Positions 1 to 5,176 of a DNA stretch of 5,176 bases are shown here, one piece after another. Source of the DNA: CAZPLZ01 sp964587525 (lineage in GTDB: Bacteria; Oederibacteriota; CAKKQC01); NCBI GenBank assembly GCA_964587525.1, contig CAZPLZ010000204.1, positions 1 through 5,176 on the forward strand, given 5' to 3'. The position numbers were made by a program, and so were the translations under genes. How positions within the stretch are numbered: the stretch's first letter is position 1; each line of letters opens with the position of its first letter. The notes beneath the pieces are model-generated. The model was not told the origin of the DNA. It was given only the letters and a program-made list of their open reading frames with translations, and ran no database searches.

Positions 1-1
1 G

Positions 2-1759
2 CCGGCTGGCGGCCTTGCGCTTCTTCAGCCTGCGGCGCGCCAGTTCAAACCGGCGAGCGGCTTCGTCCGCCTCGATGAACCGGTTGGGGATCGCGACTCC
101 CTCCAGCCGACCCGACCAGTCCCGGGCGCCATCCCACTCGTCCCCAAAGAGCAGGTGGTGCGCCTCCCAGTTGGAGAAGTCGCCCTGGACCTCGCCGGTA
201 GCGATCACCTCCTCCCCATCCAGGTAGCATCGCAGCGTCCCGGGCCGGTAGCTCACGATCACGTGATGGAGTTTCCCGGCGGTGAGCCGGCACAGAGACG
301 CCTCCGGGTTGGTCCCGTTCAGCCCGGTTTGCGGGATCCTGAGCCTGAAAATCAGGCTCTCGTTCTGCTGGCCGAGAGTAAAATTGCGGGAGCCGGCATC
401 CGAGGAAAATGTGATGATCCGCGCCGGGCCGCCCTGTTCCAGATGGTCAGGGGTGAGGAGCGCCTCCACGCTCAACTGGTTGCTCTTCTTGCATGCCGAC
501 AGCAGGGAATCGCCGGCCCCCTGGGCCACAAACGCACCGCCCGCCAGCTCCATCGCGTGGTGCCGGGCGTACCGCGCCCGGCCCCGGGCCTCAGCCCGGC
601 AGGTGCGCTCCGCCGCGCCGCCCGCGGCGGCGATCCGGTTCACCTTAAACCCGTCCTCCCACAGAAATACCAGGCCCTCCCGGTTCCCGGGCCACCGCCC
701 CGAGACCTTGATCCGTCTGGGCTTGGGGGAAGCCCAGCGGGTTCCCTCACCCCGCCCCGCGGTCCGCGCTCCCGAGGCGATCCAGACATCGGGAAAGTAG
801 TCCCGCCGCTGATTATCCGTGATGGTGACCCAGCGCTCGACCCGGGACAAATCCTCGCTGAACCTGCCGAGATGGACCTCCACCGGCTTGCCGATTTTGA
901 ACTTCTCGTCGTGCGGGCCGGTGAGGACGAGGAACCTGCGGTGGTTGCTCCAGCGCGGGTGATAGACCTTCCGTTCCCCGATGCCCGGGGCGGTGTTGAC
1001 CGAAACCTTCCACCCCTGACCGGCCCCGCCCTTGAACATCTTCACGTGCCGGTGAGTCCCCTGAAAGATCCAGGTGTCGTAGCTCGAATCAGGAGCCATG
1101 GACGTCCAGCAGCCGCCGCCCAGCTTCGTCCAGGTCTTTTCCTCTAAATCAGCTATCCCGCCGTCAGGCCACGGGAACAGCCCGGCCGCTTTCTGGCCAT
1201 CCACGCTGAGCTGGAAATTATCGATCTGGGTCGGGGTCTGGTCCCAGACCAGCTCATCCACCGCCGGATCGTCCAGCAGCGCACGGCGGACCGGAGCTTC
1301 CTTATCTTTCTTCCAATCCTTGTTCTGCTGGGTTTTGTAGTACAGCCATTCCCTGCCGGTCACCGGATCGCGCCAGAGATCTGCCGCGAACCCCTTCGTC
1401 ACCTCCCGCACGCCGGTCCCGTCGAAATTCACCACGTACACCCGGTTGACCATCATGTTGGAAAACACCACCCGCTTGCCGTCGTAGGTCAGCAGCGGCT
1501 TGGAGTAATTGGAGGGAACTCCCAAGATGGTTCGCACACCCCGGCCGTCGTCCGAGTCGAACCCCATCAGAATTCGCGCGTTGCCGCCCGCGTCCTTCTC
1601 CGTGATGTCCTGTAGCCAGACCACCCGGCTGCGGGAGCCGGTCAGCTCCCGGACAGCTCTCCCCACCGGGTCCGTCGGACGGCTGGCGGAGGCCGCCGCA
1701 ATGTCCGTCGCGGCGACCGCGGCCAGGACCGCCATGATCCCCCCCCGAAGATTCCGCAC
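2..1759 (-). CDS. Exported TolB-like beta-propeller / LamG-domain protein (3' end outside window)
   Basis: One minus-strand frame stays open for 586 codons from a GTG at 1759 to the left edge, so the C-terminus is missing. From that GTG, residues 1-25 form a signal peptide: basic start (R2, R5), an Ala-rich hydrophobic core, and an ASA site near residue 25. Residues about 40-330 carry TolB/WD40-like propeller strands, such as LLTYDGKRVVFSN (89-101), VYVVNFDGTGVREVT (107-121) and YHPRWSNHRRFLVLTGP (266-282). Residues about 385-575 look like a LamG/concanavalin A-like jellyroll: LSVEALLTPD (429-438), RIITFSSDAGSRNFTLG (447-463), HHVIVSYRPGTLRCYLDGE (498-516), and WSGRLEGVAIPNR (548-560). C387, C423, C490 and C511 could form disulfides in an exported protein. 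An internal ATG at 1735 is an alternative start next to a G-rich stretch, but it removes the basic n-region. The ligand is unknown. The role is probably extracellular or periplasmic carbohydrate or surface binding, by inference. The reading frame is certain; the domain calls are by eye. Confidence 0.85.
   Translation of the reverse strand, partial: MRNLRGGIMAVLAAVAATDIAAASASRPTDPVGRAVRELTGSRSRVVWLQDITEKDAGGNARILMGFDSDDGRGVRTILGVPSNYSKPLLTYDGKRVVFSNMMVNRVYVVNFDGTGVREVTKGFAADLWRDPVTGREWLYYKTQQNKDWKKDKEAPVRRALLDDPAVDELVWDQTPTQIDNFQLSVDGQKAAGLFPWPDGGIADLEEKTWTKLGGGCWTSMAPDSSYDTWIFQGTHRHVKMFKGGAGQGWKVSVNTAPGIGERKVYHPRWSNHRRFLVLTGPHDEKFKIGKPVEVHLGRFSEDLSRVERWVTITDNQRRDYFPDVWIASGARTAGRGEGTRWASPKPRRIKVSGRWPGNREGLVFLWEDGFKVNRIAAAGGAAERTCRAEARGRARYARHHAMELAGGAFVAQGAGDSLLSACKKSNQLSVEALLTPDHLEQGGPARIITFSSDAGSRNFTLGQQNESLIFRLRIPQTGLNGTNPEASLCRLTAGKLHHVIVSYRPGTLRCYLDGEEVIATGEVQGDFSNWEAHHLLFGDEWDGARDWSGRLEGVAIPNRFIEADEAARRFELARRRLKKRKAASR
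1739..1746. repeat. Homopolymer G8 (minus strand) inside the LamG gene start region
   Basis: Eight consecutive C on the plus strand read as G8 on the coding strand. The tract lies between the GTG start at 1759 and the in-frame ATG at 1735, within the signal-peptide codons. A one-base change here would break the frame from GTG 1759. A loss of one G would instead join the ATG at 1769, now out of frame, to the LamG reading frame. It could be a slippage site, a sequencing error hotspot, or chance in GC-rich DNA. Confidence 0.6.
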
Positions 1760-1777
1760 GTGGACACATTGTACCCC

Positions 1778-1817
1778 CGGCCGGCGGTAGTCGTATCGGA
1801 CTGAAGGCAGCCGGCCG
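1778..1817. repeat. GC-rich 8-bp inverted repeat in the hydrolase-LamG spacer
   Basis: CGGCCGGC at 1778-1785 is matched by its reverse complement GCCGGCCG at 1810-1817, leaving a 24-nt loop. It fills most of the 60-nt gap between the stop of the serine hydrolase (1820-1822) and the GTG start of the LamG gene. It could be an RNA hairpin that attenuates read-through or a protein-binding palindrome. There is no T-run after it on the minus strand, so it is not a standard intrinsic terminator. Such GC-only palindromes also arise by chance in this base composition. Confidence 0.35.
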
Positions 1818-1819
1818 AC

Positions 1820-3010
1820 CTATTTGACGATGGCGTCGTGGACCATCTTCATGACTTCAGGGCGCGTCTTGTTTTTGCGGGACTGCGTGAAATACAGCGC
1901 GATCAGATCGTGGTTCCGGTCGGCGAGACCAATGGTTCCATCCGACCCGCCATGGCCGAACGTCCCGGGGCACATTCCGTTGGTGGCCTGGGACTTCTTG
2001 TATCTGTCCGAATTGACGCGCCAGTGCAGGCCGTAGAAAACGTCCATTTCCCGGCGCTCGCTCTCGGAGTGGACGGAATCCGAATGGGGGCGGGTCGCCA
2101 GCCGGACGGTCTCCTTTGACACCAGCCTCAGGTTGTTCCACTCTCCGTCCCGGAGCATAGCGCTCAGGAAGCGGGCGTAGTCCGTGGGGGTGGAGTAGAG
2201 GCCGCCGGAGGCGCGGAAGAAGGGCATGAGCTGAGGCCGGGTGTTGTCCCAGTACTTCCTCCAATTTCCCTCTCCGCCCTTGTACGTGGAGCCGACACGG
2301 GGACGCCGGGAATCCTTCATCGTGAGGTTGCAGAAGGAGTCCTTCATGCCGAGCGGGTCCAGGATCCTCTCCTGGATGAAGTCTTCCGCCGGCATCCCCG
2401 AAATCTCCTCGACCAGGGCGCCCAGGGTGCTGCTTCCCGGATCGCTGTAGTGATACCGGGTTCCAGGCAGGTGCGTCGGCCCCTGTGCTCCAACCGCGCC
2501 CACCGCCTCCCGAAGGGTCCGGTATTTCGTTCCCTTCGAGGTCGAGTAAATGTCCCCGGTGAGTCCGGAGGTATGCGTCAGTAGCTGGTAAATCGTAAGG
2601 TCGCGCGACTTCGGATTGTTGAAGGAGGGAAGGTATTGCGAGACCCGGTCATCGAGTTTCAGCCGTCCGTCCTCTCTCAGCATCAGGATCGCCGTACCCA
2701 GGAGCGGCTTGGTCATGGACCGCATCCGGAAAATGGTGTCCAGCGTCATCGGTTCCTTTCTTTCCCGATCCTTCCACCCCACCGCCTCGTGAATCGCGGT
2801 CTTTCCATGACGCAAGACGAGGAGGATCCCTCCAACGATCCTCCCTTCCTTCACCCAGCTCCGGAGAGTCTCCACCGTTTCCTGAAGCTTCCGGGGTGAG
2901 AGCCCCAGCTCTTCGGGGTCAGCCTGGGGGAAGGGGTTCTCCACGGCGTTCTGCCCAATGGCCGGCGGCGCGAGCAGGCAAAGCAGAAGGAAGGCGGCAC
3001 TCTTCGGCAT
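1820..3010 (-). CDS. Secreted beta-lactamase-family serine hydrolase (class C / EstB-like)
   Basis: The 396-residue protein belongs to the beta-lactamase/transpeptidase-like family (PF00144), which covers class C beta-lactamases, D-aminopeptidases and esterases. The nucleophile motif S-M-T-K is at residues 98-101, inside FRMRSMTKPLLG. The second motif is Y188-S189-D190 in RYHYSDPGSSTLG, where the family usually has YxN. The third, KTG-like box is HGG at 353-355, within FGHGGSDGT. LLTHTSGL (143-150) and DPLGM (218-222) are further family hallmarks. Residues 1-19 form a signal peptide (MPKSAAFLLLCLLAPPAIG), so the enzyme is probably periplasmic or secreted. The frame is open further upstream to an ATG at 3061, but the start at 3010 is preferred because GGAGGTG lies 5 nt before it and it begins directly with the signal peptide. 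The length is normal for the family. Substrate cannot be told: esterase or peptidase activity is as likely as beta-lactam hydrolysis, and it should not be read as a resistance gene. The LamG gene follows 60 nt downstream. Confidence 0.95.
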   Translation of the reverse strand: MPKSAAFLLLCLLAPPAIGQNAVENPFPQADPEELGLSPRKLQETVETLRSWVKEGRIVGGILLVLRHGKTAIHEAVGWKDRERKEPMTLDTIFRMRSMTKPLLGTAILMLREDGRLKLDDRVSQYLPSFNNPKSRDLTIYQLLTHTSGLTGDIYSTSKGTKYRTLREAVGAVGAQGPTHLPGTRYHYSDPGSSTLGALVEEISGMPAEDFIQERILDPLGMKDSFCNLTMKDSRRPRVGSTYKGGEGNWRKYWDNTRPQLMPFFRASGGLYSTPTDYARFLSAMLRDGEWNNLRLVSKETVRLATRPHSDSVHSESERREMDVFYGLHWRVNSDRYKKSQATNGMCPGTFGHGGSDGTIGLADRNHDLIALYFTQSRKNKTRPEVMKMVHDAIVK

Positions 3011-3014
3011 AGAA

Positions 3015-3021
3015 CACCTCC
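3015..3021 (-). promoter_or_regulatory. Ribosome binding site of the serine hydrolase
   Basis: GGAGGTG on the minus strand ends 5 nt before the ATG at 3010. It selects that start over the upstream in-frame ATG at 3061, whose extra 17 residues are polar and would bury the signal peptide. Confidence 0.75.
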
Positions 3022-3088
3022 ACCCTGAGCTCTCGGTGAACTTCCGCGCCGTGAACGCCATGAATACCTTGGGCTTCTGAGCAGCCCG

Positions 3089-3238
3089 TCAGACGTAGTT
3101 GATCCCGGGATTCGCCAGGGGGACCGGGTAGAGCTCCTCCATGCCGCGGGTGTCGCCCCGCCCCAGCAGGGTGCTGTTGATAAGCTTGATCAGGCTCGGG
3201 TACTCCGACGGCTTGACCGGGCGCGGCCCCTGGATCAT
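3089..3238 (-). pseudogene. Probable N-terminal remnant of a GNAT-family acetyltransferase
   Basis: A 49-codon frame begins with ATG 15 nt after the isomerase stop and ends at a TGA at 3089-3091. Its protein starts MIQGPRPVKPSEYPSLIKLI and continues NSTLLGRG, then EELYPVPLANP. That pattern (R-P-x-K-P-x-E-Y-P, then L-I-x-L-I-N-S, then an acidic and proline-rich segment) resembles the first beta strand and helix of GNAT acetyltransferases as I know the family. The acetyl-CoA-binding core (R/Q-x-x-G-x-G/A) is absent. None of the three minus-strand frames between the stop and the next gene resumes a GNAT-like sequence. No good ribosome binding site precedes it. I infer a truncated gene left by a deletion, or an assembly join. 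A genuine small protein is possible but less likely. The GNAT assignment is by eye over a short stretch. Confidence 0.5.
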
Positions 3239-3253
3239 CAAAGAAACCAGGTC

Positions 3254-4195
3254 TTACTGACGGACTTCAACCTTTTGAAACGTCTGTGCCTCGGCCAACA
3301 CGCCCCGCATGTATTCCGCGGCCAGGCGGGCGCAGGTGTCCACGTAGTCGATGCCCACCGTCCGGCCATCCACGACCGGGAGGGGATGGCACAGCTCGTA
3401 GCCGATGTAGCCCTGATAACCGATCTCATTCATCGCACGGGCGAAGGGAAGGTAGAAATCCTGTCCGCCCTTGATGGCCCCGCCGGCCTCTTGCGCGTAA
3501 TCCCCGCCGAAGTGAGACAGGACCTGGAGCGATCCGACCTCGCGTGCGGACTGGCGCACGGTTTCCGGGTCCTTTTGGGGCATGATCGGGACGTCCAGGC
3601 AGACCTTCAGGTTCGGGGAATTCACTTCCCGCACCATCCTGAGGACGTCGTGATGGTCCTTGATGACCGGCGCGTGGTTCTGGAGGGCCAGGGTCACTCC
3701 ATGCTCACCGGCGAACCGGGCCGCTTCAACCAATCCCTCGCGACACCATGCCCAGAGCTCTTCTTCCGAACACTCCTTGCGCGTCTCCTGCCAGGCTCGC
3801 TTCGCGATCTCATAGCTGCCGCCGCCCTGCGGGTACTGCGTGACCCCAGGCCAGGCCAGGAACACGCGCATCACCTTGACGCCGAGATCCGCCGCCATGC
3901 GAATGAGATCGCGCACGTAGACTAGCTGGCTTTCGCGGTGCTCCGGGATCGGGCTGCTGAAGTCGTTGTTGGCCGCCACGCCGTAAATGTTGATGCCTTC
4001 GCCATCGGCGAACGCCCGGAGCTCCCGGCACCGGCCCTTGGGCATATCCAGGGGGTTGCCGTGGGGCCGCTTGCCATCGATCTCCACCCCCTCGTAGCCG
4101 TATTCCTTCGCGCGCTTGACGACCTCCTCCAGGGTCAGCCCCTTCCCCCGGTACCACATGCCCAAGTAGGTGATGCTATACAGTCCTAACTTCAT
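3254..4195 (-). CDS. Sugar phosphate isomerase/epimerase family protein (xylose isomerase-like TIM barrel)
   Basis: The 313-residue protein has the layout of the AP endonuclease 2 / xylose isomerase-like TIM-barrel family (PF01261, COG1082), whose members isomerise or epimerise sugars and related compounds, usually with a divalent metal. The N-terminus MKLGLYSITYLGMW is a first barrel strand. TLEEVVKRAKEYGYEGVEIDG (21-41) is the classic first helix and second strand. VTLALQNHAPV (167-177), LKVCLDVPIM (196-205), LQVLSHFGGD (223-232) and GYIGYELCHP (262-271) place candidate ligands D201, H228 and E267. Position 172 is Gln where D-tagatose 3-epimerase-like enzymes carry a metal-binding Glu. No signal peptide is seen, so it is cytoplasmic. 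The frame is open upstream to 4435, but that part overlaps the preceding gene and is not protein-like. ATG 4195 has an ideal AAGGAGG site. It starts 88 nt after the GH127 stop, consistent with an operon, so it may convert a sugar released by that enzyme. The actual substrate is unknown. Confidence 0.93.
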   Translation of the reverse strand: MKLGLYSITYLGMWYRGKGLTLEEVVKRAKEYGYEGVEIDGKRPHGNPLDMPKGRCRELRAFADGEGINIYGVAANNDFSSPIPEHRESQLVYVRDLIRMAADLGVKVMRVFLAWPGVTQYPQGGGSYEIAKRAWQETRKECSEEELWAWCREGLVEAARFAGEHGVTLALQNHAPVIKDHHDVLRMVREVNSPNLKVCLDVPIMPQKDPETVRQSAREVGSLQVLSHFGGDYAQEAGGAIKGGQDFYLPFARAMNEIGYQGYIGYELCHPLPVVDGRTVGIDYVDTCARLAAEYMRGVLAEAQTFQKVEVRQ

Positions 4196-4199
4196 GGCT

Positions 4200-4206
4200 C
4201 CTCCTT
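4200..4206 (-). promoter_or_regulatory. Ribosome binding site of the isomerase-like gene
   Basis: AAGGAGG on the minus strand, 4 nt before the ATG at 4195, is a full anti-16S match. It sets the start and rules out the much longer upstream in-frame extension to 4435, which runs through the GH127 coding region in another frame. Confidence 0.8.
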
Positions 4207-4283
4207 TCACAATGATGTCTCCAACATACGTTACTTCACCACCAAGCGTTGGCCTTTCGTGCCGGCGCACTCCCAAGCCCCGA

Positions 4284-5176
4284 CTACCGTGAACGCAGCC
4301 AGACCTGCATCCGGCCCGGCTCTCGGTTAGCCCAGGCGAAGTATGGAATCGCCATGAACTCCACCCGCCGCCGCTGAACTGATTTTCTGACCTTACGTGC
4401 ACTGCGATAAAGAGACTCCGCCCATGCCTCCCCAAGGGGTTCGACAGTTGCCTTGCCTTGCAACACCGTCACCCCGCCGAGCAGATCGGGTCTGTACCTG
4501 GCTGTGATCTTCGCGGAAGCTGGCAGGACCAGGTCATGGATGTCAAAACCGGCATGGTCCTCGCTTTCGAGGCAATACACCAGTGGCCCGCGCATCAGCG
4601 CAACGTGGCCGGTGTTCTCCATGACATATGGATGGCTCACCAGGCGGCGCACTGGCATGGGAAGGACAAGCTCCACGGTATCGCCACCCTTCCAAACCCG
4701 CCTGACCTCGGCGTAGGAGCCTGGCGTGAGCGGGCCTTTCCATGGCTTCCCATTCACCTTCAACTTTGCACCTGATTCACACCACGCCGGAATCCTCAAA
4801 AACAGGGTGAACTCCCCCTGGCCATCTACCTCGACCCTCACATGTTCTTCCCACGGGTAATTCGTGTAGAGACTGATGCCCACATCGCCATGTCCTGGCA
4901 CATTCACCTGTCCCGCCGCCATGCCATACAGGTGGACCCAGACTCCCTCTTCAGACACGCTGAAGAAATAGCCCGGCAGCGCGGCCAGCGTCCGGGTGAC
5001 ATTCGGCGGGCAGCACGCGCAGTCGAACCAGGGCTGGCGGCGATGACCTCCGTCATTGCGCAGTGGATTGACATAGAAGTAAGACTTGCAATCCAGGGAG
5101 AACCCGGAAATCACCGCGTTGTAGAGCGCCAGCTCCAGAAGATCCGTATAACGCGCGTCCCCATTAAGCGCGAGCA
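4284..5176 (-). CDS. GH127 family glycosidase, beta-L-arabinofuranosidase-like (5' part outside window)
   Basis: The 296 visible residues are the C-terminal half of a GH127 (former DUF1680, PF07944) enzyme; full members are roughly 600-650 residues. The frame runs through the right edge: the first visible residues, LALNGDARYTDLLELALYNA, are the family's final barrel helices, so the GTG at 5114 is not a start. YFYVNPL (32-38) and HRRQPWFDCACCPPN (44-58) are signature segments. In the characterised Bifidobacterium enzyme HypBA1, the last two Cys of the C-x-C-C motif (here C54 and C55) bind zinc and the first of that pair is the nucleophile. The partner Glu/Cys ligands and the acid/base Glu lie outside the window. 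The rest is the beta-sandwich C-terminal part, with FTLFLRIPAWC, LMRGPLVYCLE and PYFAWANREPG as conserved blocks. The reaction is probably release of a terminal L-arabinofuranose or related sugar. Localisation cannot be judged without the N-terminus. It is likely the first gene seen of an operon with the isomerase-like gene. Confidence 0.95.
   Translation of the reverse strand, partial: LALNGDARYTDLLELALYNAVISGFSLDCKSYFYVNPLRNDGGHRRQPWFDCACCPPNVTRTLAALPGYFFSVSEEGVWVHLYGMAAGQVNVPGHGDVGISLYTNYPWEEHVRVEVDGQGEFTLFLRIPAWCESGAKLKVNGKPWKGPLTPGSYAEVRRVWKGGDTVELVLPMPVRRLVSHPYVMENTGHVALMRGPLVYCLESEDHAGFDIHDLVLPASAKITARYRPDLLGGVTVLQGKATVEPLGEAWAESLYRSARKVRKSVQRRRVEFMAIPYFAWANREPGRMQVWLRSR

Noticed and set aside
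155..1147. A 330-codon plus-strand open frame
   Set aside because: It lies antisense to the propeller/LamG gene, its product is rich in Pro, Arg and Gly without domain-like patterns, and the minus-strand frame across the same DNA has clear domains. Long antisense frames are expected in DNA this GC-rich.
1302..1769. A 155-codon minus-strand frame starting at ATG 1769
   Set aside because: It overlaps the LamG gene in another frame, and its Gly/Arg-rich product resembles no protein family. Only its first codons matter, as a possible alternative start if the G8 tract were one base shorter.
1768..1773. TACAAT on the minus strand as a -10 promoter element for the LamG gene
   Set aside because: It matches a -10 box, but no reasonable -35 hexamer lies 16-18 nt upstream, and it would make the GTG start leaderless. 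A six-base match alone is too weak.
3071..3087. Short hairpin GGGCT-(7 nt)-AGCCC as a terminator before the serine hydrolase
   Set aside because: The stem has only 5 bp and no T-run follows on the minus strand, so it does not meet the criteria for an intrinsic terminator.
3011..3091. Read-through of the TGA at 3089 joining the GNAT-like frame to the serine hydrolase frame
   Set aside because: The two are in the same frame, separated by this one stop, but the hydrolase has its own strong ribosome binding site and signal peptide. There is no sign of selenocysteine or stop recoding, and the joined product would bury the signal peptide.
3275..3925. A 216-codon plus-strand open frame
   Set aside because: It is antisense to the well-supported isomerase-like gene and its translation shows no recognisable motif.
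4196..4435. The 80-residue N-terminal extension of the isomerase-like frame
   Set aside because: It runs through the spacer and into the GH127 coding region in a different frame, is not protein-like, and is excluded by the ideal ribosome binding site and canonical barrel N-terminus at ATG 4195.

Overview
The window is GC-rich bacterial DNA in which every convincing gene lies on the minus strand, so transcription runs from the right edge to the left. The gene content is a GH127-type glycosidase, a xylose-isomerase-like TIM-barrel epimerase, an exported class-C-type serine hydrolase and an exported beta-propeller/LamG protein. That mix is typical of polysaccharide-degrading, high-GC environmental bacteria such as Planctomycetota, Verrucomicrobiota/Lentisphaerota, Acidobacteriota or related candidate phyla. 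No marker gene fixes the phylum, so this is inference.

Layout in transcription order. (1) 5176-4284: the C-terminal half of a GH127 (former DUF1680) beta-L-arabinofuranosidase-like enzyme, cut by the right edge. (2) An 88-nt spacer, then 4195-3254: a sugar phosphate isomerase/epimerase-family protein with a strong AAGGAGG ribosome binding site. (3) 3238-3089: a 49-codon reading frame that looks like the N-terminal tip of a GNAT acetyltransferase and then stops; it is probably a gene remnant. (4) 3010-1820: a secreted beta-lactamase-family serine hydrolase, with a GGAGGTG site that fixes its start. (5) A 60-nt spacer with a GC-rich inverted repeat, then 1759 to the left edge: a long open frame with a signal peptide, TolB/WD40-like propeller repeats and a LamG (concanavalin A-like) domain. 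It is still open at the left edge.

The tight head-to-tail spacing suggests one or two transcription units. GH127 and the epimerase-like protein fit together as a sugar-release and sugar-conversion pair. The hydrolase and LamG protein are both predicted to be exported and may act on or bind extracellular material, but nothing in the sequence gives their substrates. No RNA gene, CRISPR array, insertion sequence, attachment site or convincing intrinsic terminator is visible. I do not see a clearly new biological system here. The most unusual items are the GNAT remnant, the propeller-LamG protein with a GTG start and a G8 tract in its signal peptide, and a Gln at a usual metal-ligand Glu position in the isomerase-like protein.
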